Shown piece after piece: positions 8,106 through 16,627 of a stretch of 64,000 nucleotides of DNA. Where the stretch lies: the NCBI GenBank assembly GCA_902800365.1, contig CADCEF010000003.1, positions 1-64,000 on the forward strand, in the 5' to 3' direction. The position numbers and the translations under genes are program-made. Source of the DNA: an uncultured Prevotella sp. Lineage in GTDB: Bacteria; Bacteroidota; Bacteroidia; Bacteroidales; Bacteroidaceae. Numbering within the stretch: position 1 is the stretch's first letter; each line of letters opens with the position of its first letter. The notes beneath the pieces were generated by a model. The model was not told the origin of the DNA and ran no database searches. It saw nothing but the letters and a program-made list of their open reading frames with translations.

Positions 8106-9136
8106 CCAGCTGCTTGCTTTTTGGCAGTGGATAGGAGTCCACAGGCAGCAAAGATGTCTTGACCGCGACTGGCACGGATGGTGGTGAACACACCGTGGGC
8201 CGTGAGATAGTCGCGCATTGCCTCCATACGCTTCTCGTCGGCTCCTGGAAGATCAACACCAGGAATCTCGTGGAAACGAATAAGGTTTACACGACAATCA
8301 AGTCCGCGAAGCAGTTTTATTATCTCGCGAGCATGGGTTGTGGTGTCGTTAAGACCAGCAAAACAGATGTACTCGAACGAACAACGGCGCTGATGGCTGA
8401 AGTCGTACTGCTTCAACAGCTCGACAACATCGGTTATCGACATCTGCTTCTCGGCCGGCATCAGCTGCTGGCGCTGCTCGGGCAGAGGTGAGTGCATAGA
8501 GATAGCCACGTGGCACTCGCTCTCGTCGAGGAAACGCTTGAGCTTGTTCTTTACGCCTACACTCGACACAGTGATGCGGCGAGGGCTCCATGCATAACCG
8601 TAATCGCTGGTAAGAACCTCGGTGGCACGAAGCACGGCATCGAGATTATCCATTGGTTCGCCCTGACCCATAAACACAATATTGGTGAGTGTTTCGCGCT
8701 CGGGCAGTGAGTATATCTGATTCAGAATGTCGCCGGCACTAAGACTACCCTCGTAGCCCTGTTTACCAGTCTGACAGAACAGGCAGTTCATCTTGCAGCC
8801 CACCTGGCACGACACACAAAGTGTGGCGCGGTCGCCATCGGGAATGTAGACCGTTTCTACAAAATGGCCGCTGGCAACGGGGAACAGATATTTTATGGTT
8901 CCATCCTTGGAGTGCTGACTATCGATAGGAGCCATACAGCCTACCTGATAGCTCTGACTTAGCTTCTCGCGGTTGGCCTTCGAGAGATTGGTCATCTCAT
9001 CGATGGTGCCAACGTGCTGCTGATAGAGCCACTTGGCTATCTGGGCAGCTGTGAACTTGGGCATACCCAACTCAGCCACCACCTGCTGCAATTCGGCAAG
9101 CGACATGCCTAATAACACCTTCTTTTCGTCGTTCAT
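8099..9136 (-). CDS. rlmN: 23S rRNA/tRNA adenine-C2 methyltransferase RlmN
   Basis: 345 residues. This radical-SAM enzyme methylates A2503 of 23S rRNA and A37 of some tRNAs. The cluster motif CKMNCLFC (CxxxCxxC) is near residue 105; GQGEPMDN, SSVGV, AISMHSP and the catalytic Cys in FAACG near the C-terminus are all present. The start at 9136 (MNDEKK) is chosen because the -7 element TACCTTTG at 9153-9160 lies only 16 bp upstream. The frame stays open further, but that DNA is upstream of the likely transcription start. Leader very short, no Shine-Dalgarno. Confidence 0.95.
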   Translation of the reverse strand: MNDEKKVLLGMSLAELQQVVAELGMPKFTAAQIAKWLYQQHVGTIDEMTNLSKANREKLSQSYQVGCMAPIDSQHSKDGTIKYLFPVASGHFVETVYIPDGDRATLCVSCQVGCKMNCLFCQTGKQGYEGSLSAGDILNQIYSLPERETLTNIVFMGQGEPMDNLDAVLRATEVLTSDYGYAWSPRRITVSSVGVKNKLKRFLDESECHVAISMHSPLPEQRQQLMPAEKQMSITDVVELLKQYDFSHQRRCSFEYICFAGLNDTTTHAREIIKLLRGLDCRVNLIRFHEIPGVDLPGADEKRMEAMRDYLTAHGVFTTIRASRGQDIFAACGLLSTAKKQAAGQ

Positions 9137-9152
9137 CTTAACTTTTTGCCTG

Positions 9153-9160
9153 CAAAGGTA
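9153..9160 (-). promoter_or_regulatory. -7 promoter element of rlmN
   Basis: TACCTTTG on the minus strand. It is back to back with the divergent plus-strand promoter at 9203-9210. Confidence 0.7.
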
Positions 9161-9202
9161 GAAAAAAAACTTGAATAATATGGTTTTCTCGGAAAATATT
9201 GC

Positions 9203-9210
9203 TACTTTTG
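9203..9210 (+). promoter_or_regulatory. -7 promoter element of the glycosyltransferase/SpoIID fusion gene
   Basis: TACTTTTG matches TAnnTTTG, 27 bp before the ATG at 9238. Any longer reading-frame start (for example the TTG at 9199) would lie inside or upstream of the promoter. Confidence 0.65.
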
Positions 9211-9237
9211 CCTGCAATAAAACAATTATTTCACAGA

Positions 9238-12200
9238 ATGAGAGAAAAAATAGACTGTTTCCTGCCTTGCAGCGACCTTGATTCTGCACGCGACATGGTG
9301 GCGCAGATAAAGGGCAGCAAGACAATTCAACATATCTATCTGCTGGTGAACGAGCACCTTGGAGAACTTGACGGGGCACTATGCGACTGCGAGCAGGTAG
9401 TAGTTAACGACCTTACAAGCAGCGCTACTATTGCGGCTATAGCTGAGAATGCAAAAGCCGACTACGCTTTGCTGCAGATACGTCCACGAGAGATACAGAT
9501 GGCTAAAGGCACACTTGACCGCATGCTGAGAATAGCAAGCGACTCGGATGCTGCAATGATCTATGCCGACCACAATGACCTTATTGACGGAAAGCTGCAG
9601 CCACACCCCGTTATCGACTATCAGATAGGTAGCATTCGCGATGACTTCGACCTGGGATCGCTGATTCTGGTGAAGACATCGCTGCTTAATGCCTTTGCAT
9701 CGCAAGCCGGCGAGAACGCATATAAGTTTGCTGCGGTTTATGCCCTGCGACTTTTCCTGAGTCGCGAAGGACGCATATTCCACATAAACGAGAGACTATA
9801 TACCGAGCAGGAGACCGACACCAGAGCATCGGGCGAGAAGCAGTTTGACTACGTGAACCCGCGCAACCGCGAGGTACAGATAGAGATGGAGCATGCCGCT
9901 ACGGCTCATCTGGCCGCAATCGGAGCAAAGATAGACCCATCGTTCTATCGCACGCCCGACTTCAACGAGCAGGAGTTCGACGTAGAGGCTTCGGTGGTTA
10001 TTCCCGTTTACAACCGCGAGAAGACCATCTGCGACGCGGTGAACAGCGCATTGAGTCAGAAGACGAAATTCAAGTTCAACGTCATTGTGGTGGACAACCA
10101 CTCGACCGATGGAACAACAGAGTTGCTGCGTGGATTCCACGACGAGCGACTTATACACATCATACCCGACCGCTACGACTTGGGAATAGGCGGATGTTGG
10201 AACGTGGCCATACACGACGACCACTGCGGACGATTTGCAGTGCAGCTGGACTCTGATGACCTCTACTCGTCGCCAAAGACACTGCAGCAAATTGTGGATG
10301 CCTTCTACAAGCAGAACGCAGCAATGGTGATTGGCTCGTACCGCATGTGCGACTTCGACCTGAACACTCTGCCACCGGGACTTATAGACCACGCTGAGTG
10401 GACCGATGAGAACGGACCTAACAACGCCCTGCGTATAAACGGACTGGGAGCACCACGTGCTTTCTTCACTCCGCTGCTGCGACAGGTGGGATTCCCTAAC
10501 ACCAGCTACGGCGAAGATTATGCACTCGGACTTATCTTCTCACGCCACTACCGCATAGGCAGAATCTTTACGGAGCTTTATCTCTGTCGCCGCTGGGGTG
10601 GAAACAGCGATGCCGCACTATCTATAGAAAAGGTAAATGCCAACAACCTGTATAAGGACCAGCTGCGCTCGCTTGAGATTATGGCCCGCCAACAGATGCT
10701 GCAAGGCAAGCAGGAGCTGATAAACGACTCGCCACTGATGCGATTCTTTAACCGTCAGCTGGAGAAGTGGGACGATGCACGCAACAGATATCAGGACCTG
10801 AGAAACGTGAAGACACGCGAGCTGGCGGTGGGAACATCGACCATGAAGGTGCAATGGAACCCCGCACGCATAGTGTCGACAGGAGCTAAGATTGACAAGC
10901 AGACTCTGGCCGAGCGCCCTTGTTTCCTTTGCGAGCAGAACCGCCCGAAGGAGCAGGTAAAGAAGAGCATAGACGGACAATACGAGCTGCTGGTAAACCC
11001 GTTCCCCATACTGCCAATACACTTCACCATACCTTCGGTGAAGCACGAGCCGCAGCTGATTCGCAACTCGTATAGCGAGATTCACAAATTGCTTACTGAA
11101 TACCCAAGCATGATGGTGTTCTACAACGGACCTAAGTGCGGCGCATCGGCACCCGACCATGCTCACTTCCAGGGAGGAACATCGGGCGTGCTGCCTCTGC
11201 AGATGGCTTGGCAGAGACTATCGCGCAACCTGAAGCCGATATTGAACCTGAACGACGAGGAGGGTATCTCGCTAATAGAGGAATACCCATGCCCCGCACT
11301 ACTTATACACAGCAAATCGGAGTATAGCGACGAGCAGCTGTTCATACGCTTGTATGAGGCACTGCCATTGCCAGAGGGCGAGCCAGAGCCAATGATGAAC
11401 ATTGTAAGCTGGCGACATGATACCGACTACTACTCGGTAGTGTTCCCACGCAAAAAGCATCGCCCCGACTGCTACTACAAGGAGGGTGACGAGCAATTCA
11501 TCATCTCACCAGGAGCACTCGACATGTCGGGATTCATCGTTACTCCACGCAAGGAGGACTTTGAGCGCATTACTCCAGAGGTTGCACTGGAAATACTGAA
11601 CGAGGTATCGCTACAACCCGACGAGTTGCAACAGGTCATCGCCAAGCTGCAAGCCACCCAAAGTTCAATGGTCAATGGTCAATGTTCAATGAAAAAAGAG
11701 CCTAACGTTACCGTTGGCATCGTGAGCGGCGAGAGAATATCATTCAGCCTGAACAAGCCTTATGTGGCTAAGGGCGAAGTGATTACAGGCGACCAGGTGG
11801 TTGAGTTCAGCGAAGGCGGCATCTTGTGGCGAGGCACACAGTACAGAAATCTTACCTTCACACCTCAGTCGAAGGATGCATCGTTCTCGCTCAACGATGT
11901 GACAATTGGTGTAAACTTCCACTGGGAGCGCAAGGAGACACAGACTTTTGAAGGCACACTGCGCATTGTGGTAGAAGCCGATAAGATTGTGGCTATCAAC
12001 GAGTTGCCGGTAGAGAAATACCTTACAAGCGTTATATCGAGCGAGATGAGTTCTACATCGAGTGTAGAATTTCTGAAAGCCCATGCTGTCATTTCGCGCT
12101 CGTGGCTGCTGGCACAGATTGAGAAGCGCCGACAGCATGAGAGCGGAGGCGACAACTTCTTCTCATTCACCAAGAGCGACAACGAGTTTATCCGCTGGTA

Positions 12201-12912
12201 CGACCGCGAGGACCACACTATTTTCGATGTGTGTGCCGACGACCACTGCCAGAGATATCAGGGCATAACACGCGCCAACAACACACATGTGGAAGAGGCA
12301 ATAAGTCAGACTCGCGGACAAGTACTGATGTATGGCGACGAGATTTGCGATGCACGATTCTCGAAGTGCTGTGGTGGTGTCACCGAGGAATTCCAGTATT
12401 GCTGGGAGGACACCCCGAAGCCTTATCTGGTATCGTTCCAGGATCCATACTGCAACACTAACGACAAGCACATACTGAATCAGGTGCTTAACGACTTTGA
12501 TCAGGAGACGCCCGACTTCTATCGTTGGGAGGTGAAATACACCAAGGCCGAGGTATCAGAATTGGTGAATCGCAAGCTCAAGGATGACTTCGGTGAGATT
12601 GTAGACCTTATCCCTGTGGAGCGAGGCAAGAGCGGACGCATATGGAAACTGAAGATTGTGGGTACAAAGAAGACTTTCACAATCGGTAAGGAACTTGAGA
12701 TCCGCCGTGCACTCAGCGAAAGTCATCTGTACTCTTCAGCCTTTGATGTAGAGAAGACCGACGATGGTTTTATTCTGCACGGCAAGGGTTGGGGCCACGG
12801 CGTAGGTTTGTGTCAGATAGGTGCTGCCGTTATGGGCGAACAGGGACATCCTTACGATGACATTCTGCTGTTCTACTATCGCGGTGCCGAAATTAAACGT
12901 CTATATAATTAA
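9238..12912 (+). CDS. Multidomain protein: GT-A-like, GT2, DUF4922/HIT-GalT-like, SpoIID/LytB
   Basis: 1224 residues from the ATG at 9238. Order: (1) ~1-245, a weak GT-A-like region (IYADHND near 110); (2) ~248-460, a GT2 domain with SVVIPVYNR and QLDSDD; (3) ~520-810, a DUF4922-like HIT/GalT-type nucleotidyl-transfer domain with a CFLC zinc-type pair near 561 and [12 protein letters not shown] near 634; (4) ~821-1224, a SpoIID/LytB domain ending in [13 protein letters not shown]. SpoIID proteins act on peptidoglycan or stimulate amidases. No signal peptide is visible, which is odd for a SpoIID domain. The linker between (3) and (4) is a 7-bp tandem repeat (11663-11690). It is followed after 6 bp by an AmpG-like permease, supporting a role in muropeptide handling. 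Confidence 0.85.
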   Translation: MREKIDCFLPCSDLDSARDMVAQIKGSKTIQHIYLLVNEHLGELDGALCDCEQVVVNDLTSSATIAAIAENAKADYALLQIRPREIQMAKGTLDRMLRIASDSDAAMIYADHNDLIDGKLQPHPVIDYQIGSIRDDFDLGSLILVKTSLLNAFASQAGENAYKFAAVYALRLFLSREGRIFHINERLYTEQETDTRASGEKQFDYVNPRNREVQIEMEHAATAHLAAIGAKIDPSFYRTPDFNEQEFDVEASVVIPVYNREKTICDAVNSALSQKTKFKFNVIVVDNHSTDGTTELLRGFHDERLIHIIPDRYDLGIGGCWNVAIHDDHCGRFAVQLDSDDLYSSPKTLQQIVDAFYKQNAAMVIGSYRMCDFDLNTLPPGLIDHAEWTDENGPNNALRINGLGAPRAFFTPLLRQVGFPNTSYGEDYALGLIFSRHYRIGRIFTELYLCRRWGGNSDAALSIEKVNANNLYKDQLRSLEIMARQQMLQGKQELINDSPLMRFFNRQLEKWDDARNRYQDLRNVKTRELAVGTSTMKVQWNPARIVSTGAKIDKQTLAERPCFLCEQNRPKEQVKKSIDGQYELLVNPFPILPIHFTIPSVKHEPQLIRNSYSEIHKLLTEYPSMMVFYNGPKCGASAPDHAHFQGGTSGVLPLQMAWQRLSRNLKPILNLNDEEGISLIEEYPCPALLIHSKSEYSDEQLFIRLYEALPLPEGEPEPMMNIVSWRHDTDYYSVVFPRKKHRPDCYYKEGDEQFIISPGALDMSGFIVTPRKEDFERITPEVALEILNEVSLQPDELQQVIAKLQATQSSMVNGQCSMKKEPNVTVGIVSGERISFSLNKPYVAKGEVITGDQVVEFSEGGILWRGTQYRNLTFTPQSKDASFSLNDVTIGVNFHWERKETQTFEGTLRIVVEADKIVAINELPVEKYLTSVISSEMSSTSSVEFLKAHAVISRSWLLAQIEKRRQHESGGDNFFSFTKSDNEFIRWYDREDHTIFDVCADDHCQRYQGITRANNTHVEEAISQTRGQVLMYGDEICDARFSKCCGGVTEEFQYCWEDTPKPYLVSFQDPYCNTNDKHILNQVLNDFDQETPDFYRWEVKYTKAEVSELVNRKLKDDFGEIVDLIPVERGKSGRIWKLKIVGTKKTFTIGKELEIRRALSESHLYSSAFDVEKTDDGFILHGKGWGHGVGLCQIGAAVMGEQGHPYDDILLFYYRGAEIKRLYN
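11663..11691. repeat. 7-bp-period tandem array inside the fusion gene
   Basis: GTTCAAT, GGTCAAT, GGTCAAT, GTTCAAT (11663-11690), then G. In frame it encodes the [10 protein letters not shown] linker between the HIT/GalT-like and SpoIID domains. A further GTTCAAT copy lies at 12914-12920, at the start of the next gene. Confidence 0.8.
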
Positions 12913-12918
12913 TGTTCA

Positions 12919-14193
12919 ATGAATAATAGAAATCCATGGGCTTGGGTGCCCACACTTTACTTTGCTGAAGGAGTGCCTTACGTAGCTGTTATGACCATAT
13001 CGGTCATCATCTACAAGCGCCTCGGGTTGTCGAATGCCGACATCACTCTCTACACCTCGTGGCTCTATCTGCCTTGGGTTATCAAACCCCTATGGAGCCC
13101 GTTTGTTGACATGCTGCGAACCAAGCGCTGGTGGATTCTGGTAATGCAGATACTCATAGCAGCAGCTCTGGCAGGTGTGGCATTCACTATTCCTGGGCCT
13201 TGGTGGCTGCAAGGCTCGTTGGCGTTCTTCTGGCTGTTGGCTTTCAGTAGCGCAACCCACGATATTGCTGCCGACGGATTCTATATGCTGGGACTTGAGC
13301 AGCACCAACAAGCTTACTTCGTAGGTATACGTAGCACATTCTACCGTATAGCCACTATTTTCTCATCAGGACTATTGGTGGGCTTGGCAGGAGTTCTGCA
13401 GGTGCTTACACGTAGCATAGCATATGCATGGAGCTTGGTGTTCTACCTTATTGCAGGTTTATTCATAGCCTTGTGGCTATACCACAGCTGGGCACTACCC
13501 CGCCCCAGCGAGGATAACCACCGAATGCAGAAATCGGCAAAAGACATTATGAACGAGTTCTGGAACACGCTGGTTACCTTCTTCCAGAAACCACAGGTGT
13601 GGATTGGAATATGCTTCATGCTGTTCTATCGCATGCCAGAAGGACTGCTTGCAAAGGTATCGGCCTTGTTCCTTGTTGACAAGATGAGCAACGGCGGACT
13701 GGGACTATCGGACGTGGAGTTCGGTATGGTTCAAGGTACAGTTGGTGTAATCGGCTTGACACTTGGTGGAATTCTTGGTGGTATCGCCGCCAGCAAAGAC
13801 GGACTGAAACGTTGGCTCTGGCCTATGGTAATGGCTATCACCATCCCCGATCTGGTTTACGTTTATCTGTCGTATGCCCTGCCATCAAGTCTTCTCATAA
13901 TAAACATATGTATCTTCCTTGAGCAGTTCGGCTACGGATTCGGATTCTCTGCTTATATGCTATACCTTATATATTATAGTCAGGGTGAGCACAAAACGGC
14001 CCACTACGCTCTGTGTACAGCATTTATGGCTCTGTCGATGATGATTCCTGGTCTCTTTGCAGGAGCCCTGCAGGAGGCAGTAGGCTATCAGATATTCTTC
14101 CTGATAGTAGTAGTTTGCTGCGCCATGACCTACATTGTCTCAGCACTACTAAAAATCGACCCAGAGTTCGGAAAGAAAAAAGCAGAGAATTAA
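12919..14193 (+). CDS. AmpG-like MFS permease
   Basis: 424 residues with about twelve hydrophobic segments and no signal peptide. The opening (WVPTLYFAEGVPYVAVMTISVIIYKRLGLSNADITLYTSWLYLPWVIKPLWSP) and the SSATHDIAADGFYM block are typical of AmpG, which imports anhydro-muropeptides. AmpG relatives without proven substrates are common, so the substrate is inferred from context. The ATG lies 6 bp after the fusion gene's stop, so the two form an operon. The stop codon is inside the loop of the terminator hairpin. Confidence 0.85.
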   Translation: MNNRNPWAWVPTLYFAEGVPYVAVMTISVIIYKRLGLSNADITLYTSWLYLPWVIKPLWSPFVDMLRTKRWWILVMQILIAAALAGVAFTIPGPWWLQGSLAFFWLLAFSSATHDIAADGFYMLGLEQHQQAYFVGIRSTFYRIATIFSSGLLVGLAGVLQVLTRSIAYAWSLVFYLIAGLFIALWLYHSWALPRPSEDNHRMQKSAKDIMNEFWNTLVTFFQKPQVWIGICFMLFYRMPEGLLAKVSALFLVDKMSNGGLGLSDVEFGMVQGTVGVIGLTLGGILGGIAASKDGLKRWLWPMVMAITIPDLVYVYLSYALPSSLLIINICIFLEQFGYGFGFSAYMLYLIYYSQGEHKTAHYALCTAFMALSMMIPGLFAGALQEAVGYQIFFLIVVVCCAMTYIVSALLKIDPEFGKKKAEN

Positions 14194-14207
14194 TCTCTGC
14201 TTTTTTT
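14181..14207. terminator. Terminator overlapping the ampG-like stop codon
   Basis: Stem AGCAGAGA (14181-14188) / TCTCTGCT (14194-14201), loop ATTAA containing the stop codon, followed by a run of T to 14207. The convergent serine acetyltransferase gene ends at 14206, so the two 3' ends share it. Confidence 0.85.
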
Positions 14208-15129
14208 ATATTCCAGCGCCATCGGTGAATGCGGCATCTACAGCCTTAGACTGTAGGATTTTCGAGTTTGGCGGAACGCTATGTGTGAGCCAGATGTTAC
14301 CACCGATGGTAGAATCGTGCCCGATGGTGATGCGGCCCAGAATAGATGCATTTGAGTAAACAGTTACGTTATCCTCGATAATCGGGTGACGAGGAATGTT
14401 AAGCATGTTTCCATTCTCATCGTACTTAAAGCTCTTGGCACCAAGAGTAACTCCCTGATAAAGAGTGACATGGTTACCTATGATGGTGGTCTCGCCGATA
14501 ACCACACCTGTACCGTGGTCGATGGCAAAGTATTCACCAATCTGTGCTCCAGGATGAATATCGATACCCGTCTTAGAATGGGCCAACTCAGTGATAATAC
14601 GAGGTATGACGGGCACCTCAAGCTGATAGAGCTTGTGGGCCACGCGATAATGCGTCATCGTGTTCATCGACGGATAACAGAAAATAACCTCGCCATAGTT
14701 AGGCGCAGCTGGGTCGTTATCAAACATAGCCTGAACGTCGGTATAAAGCAGTCGCTTTATCTCGGGCAAAGCATCGATAAATGCCAGAGCCTTATTCTCG
14801 GCCTCACCATACACCTGATCCTTGGTGCGTTCGCCCTCGCAATGCTCGCAGAACTGAAGTCCATGTGCAATCTGCTTAGTGAGCAACTTGACCAGCTCCT
14901 CCATTGCCACACCAATATGGTATGAACGTATAGCCTCATCGGGTTGTCGTTTTTCAAAATAATCGGGGAAGATAATGTTCTTTACCAAAGCCACAATGCG
15001 CTTAACCATATCTACAGATGGCAGCGGAGCTACCGTGGCTGGCATCATGCTTACCTCCCTTTCGGTTTGTTTCGAGAGCTCTGTGACATTCCTTCGCAGA
15101 GTCTCGTTTATTTTAGCCTTGTCCATCAT
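14206..15129 (-). CDS. cysE: Serine O-acetyltransferase (EpsC/CysE type)
   Basis: 307 residues. It transfers acetyl from acetyl-CoA to L-serine, the first step of cysteine synthesis. The N-terminal ~140 residues are helical (EpsC-like extension). The C-terminal left-handed beta-helix shows hexapeptide repeats (TGIDIHPGAQIGEYFAIDHGTGVVIGETTIIGNHVTLYQGVTLG) with the catalytic HGTG motif and conserved PRHP. The long N-terminus and the EIxHxxTGIDIHP-type block (here ELAHSKTGIDIHP) fit the EpsC branch. It lies 28 bp downstream of a histidine kinase gene and may share its transcript. Confidence 0.92.
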   Translation of the reverse strand: MMDKAKINETLRRNVTELSKQTEREVSMMPATVAPLPSVDMVKRIVALVKNIIFPDYFEKRQPDEAIRSYHIGVAMEELVKLLTKQIAHGLQFCEHCEGERTKDQVYGEAENKALAFIDALPEIKRLLYTDVQAMFDNDPAAPNYGEVIFCYPSMNTMTHYRVAHKLYQLEVPVIPRIITELAHSKTGIDIHPGAQIGEYFAIDHGTGVVIGETTIIGNHVTLYQGVTLGAKSFKYDENGNMLNIPRHPIIEDNVTVYSNASILGRITIGHDSTIGGNIWLTHSVPPNSKILQSKAVDAAFTDGAGI

Positions 15130-15157
15130 AATTCAGTTGATTAATAAAACAATCTTT

Positions 15158-15988
15158 TTACAATCCCTTGTTCTTATCGCGTAGGCGACATGGGAAGAAT
15201 ACGCTAACTGTTGTGCCTTTACCCTCAACAGAATGTATAGAAATCTCACCATTCAAGGCTTCAACAATGGCCTTACTGATGCTGAGACCCAGGCCTGAGT
15301 CCTGATTAAACAAATCGAGGGTATCATCGTTTGCTGCAATATCAGAGATGCCAGTATGAAAACTCTGTGCCACACCATCGCCTGTATCGGTGATGTTTAC
15401 CATAAGGCCATTACGATCGGCTTCGTAATTTATGGTGATAGAGCCTACAGTGGTATGACGAGAGGCATTCTGCAAAAGATGCATCATTAGCTGATACATA
15501 AGATTGGTATCGAGTGTGCCCTTGCAATGAGGCGACAACTTACTGCGAACAACTACCGAAACACCTGGGGTAACATCGCGCTGAATCTCACGACGATAGC
15601 TGGCCATAAGCTCGGCAAGGTTTACCTCAACAAAAGTAAATGTCTGCACCCCACTCTCGTAATTAGAAAGCTCAAGAAGCTGAGATACGAAATACATCAG
15701 CTGGTTGCCATCCTTGTTAATCTGGGTAACTGAATTCAATATATGCTGGGGCTTAACGTTATCAACACCTTCAGAAATAAGCTCGTTAGTCTTGGTGATA
15801 ATAGAGTTAAGGGGATTACGAAGAGCATGACTAACGTTGGCAAGAAAAACCGTCTTGATGTGCTCAGAACGGCGGGCACGCACGACCTCCTTACCCAACA
15901 AGGCGCGATAATGTTTATCCATAAAGAAAAATCCCGCTGCTACCAAAAGCAACAAAACAACGATAATAATGATCTGTAAAATATTCAT
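15158..15988 (-). CDS. Membrane-anchored sensor histidine kinase
   Basis: 276 residues from the ATG at 15988; a longer frame would start from a TTG. One N-terminal membrane segment (ILQIIIIVVLLLLVAAGFFF) and almost no periplasmic sensor. HisKA has the phosphoacceptor in VSHALRNPLN (His ~54). The ATPase domain shows HLLQNAS, DTGDGV, DSGLGLSISKAIV and EGKGTTVSVFFP. The H-box differs slightly from SHELRTPL but keeps the His. No response regulator gene is adjacent, so it is an orphan. A -7 element lies at 16020-16027. Signal and partner unknown. Confidence 0.88.
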   Translation of the reverse strand: MNILQIIIIVVLLLLVAAGFFFMDKHYRALLGKEVVRARRSEHIKTVFLANVSHALRNPLNSIITKTNELISEGVDNVKPQHILNSVTQINKDGNQLMYFVSQLLELSNYESGVQTFTFVEVNLAELMASYRREIQRDVTPGVSVVVRSKLSPHCKGTLDTNLMYQLMMHLLQNASRHTTVGSITINYEADRNGLMVNITDTGDGVAQSFHTGISDIAANDDTLDLFNQDSGLGLSISKAIVEALNGEISIHSVEGKGTTVSVFFPCRLRDKNKGL

Positions 15989-16019
15989 ATTTCCCAAGCT
16001 TTTATATAAGTTCAGATTG

Positions 16020-16027
16020 CAAAGATA
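16020..16027 (-). promoter_or_regulatory. -7 promoter element of the histidine kinase
   Basis: TATCTTTG on the minus strand, about 32 bp before the ATG at 15988 and just past the hsp20 terminator. Confidence 0.65.
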
Positions 16028-16045
16028 GTAAAAATATTAAAAAGA

Positions 16046-16077
16046 AATAAGCAGTTAACGTTTGTTAACTGCTTATT
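16046..16077 (-). terminator. Terminator after hsp20
   Basis: 14-bp stem AATAAGCAGTTAAC (16046-16059) / GTTAACTGCTTATT (16064-16077), loop GTTT, followed on the minus strand by a T-rich run. It starts a few bases after the hsp20 stop. Confidence 0.85.
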
Positions 16078-16084
16078 CTTCAAC

Positions 16085-16510
16085 TTATGCGATTTCTATC
16101 TGTCGTGATAGCTTTACTTTCTCTTCAACAACCTTAGGCAACTCTACCGTAAGAACGCCGTTTTCTACGTGTGCCTTGATGTCGTCCTTCTTCACATCAT
16201 CTGGGAGTATCAGTGTTTGTTCATACTTTGAGTACGAGAACTCGCGACGCAGGTAGCGTGTATTCTTGTCCTCTTCTTTGTGCTCCTGCTTACTCTCCAT
16301 CTTGATGATAAGGTTACCCTCGTCGTTGATGTGAACATTAAAATCCTCCTTCTTCATGCCCGGTGCTGCAAGTTCTACTGTGTAGGCCTTGTCGCTTTCT
16401 TTAACGTTGATAGCTGGTGCTGTGTAGTTGCTCTTTGGAACGAAATCGGTATCGAACAAATCTCCAAACACACTGGGAATCCAACTGTTACTTCTCATTA
16501 CTGGCATCAT
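16085..16510 (-). CDS. Hsp20 / alpha-crystallin small heat shock protein
   Basis: 141 residues. A short N-terminal arm (NSWIPSVFGDLFD) precedes the alpha-crystallin domain, with AYTVELAAPGMKKEDFNVHI and the conserved C-terminal ENGVLTVELPK strand, then QIEIA, an I-x-I tail that docks between subunits. It is an ATP-independent holdase for unfolding proteins. Unusually for this phylum the start is preceded by a full Shine-Dalgarno, AGGAGGT at 16518-16524, 7 nt from the first of two tandem ATGs. No convincing TAnnTTTG box was seen upstream. Confidence 0.94.
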   Translation of the reverse strand: MMPVMRSNSWIPSVFGDLFDTDFVPKSNYTAPAINVKESDKAYTVELAAPGMKKEDFNVHINDEGNLIIKMESKQEHKEEDKNTRYLRREFSYSKYEQTLILPDDVKKDDIKAHVENGVLTVELPKVVEEKVKLSRQIEIA

Positions 16511-16517
16511 AATTTTT

Positions 16518-16524
16518 ACCTCCT
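16518..16524 (-). promoter_or_regulatory. Strong Shine-Dalgarno of hsp20
   Basis: AGGAGGT on the minus strand, 7 nt before the ATG at 16510. Most other genes in this window have no recognisable Shine-Dalgarno, as is usual in Bacteroidota. Confidence 0.8.
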
Positions 16525-16627
16525 AATTCTATTGTTTTTAAATTGATTAAACATGTTATGAACTTGGGGTCTGTAAACCGCGTTCACCATGCTAAAGGCA
16601 AAATAGATGCCGAGGCAAAATCTTATG

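Noticed and set aside
9137..9379. N-terminal extension of RlmN by ~80 residues
   Set aside because: The extra region lies upstream of the TACCTTTG element, overlaps the divergent gene's start, and has no similarity to RlmN.
16597..16605. TATTTTGC as the hsp20 -7 element
   Set aside because: It lacks one spacer base of TAnnTTTG and sits ~90 bp from the start; not convincing enough to list.
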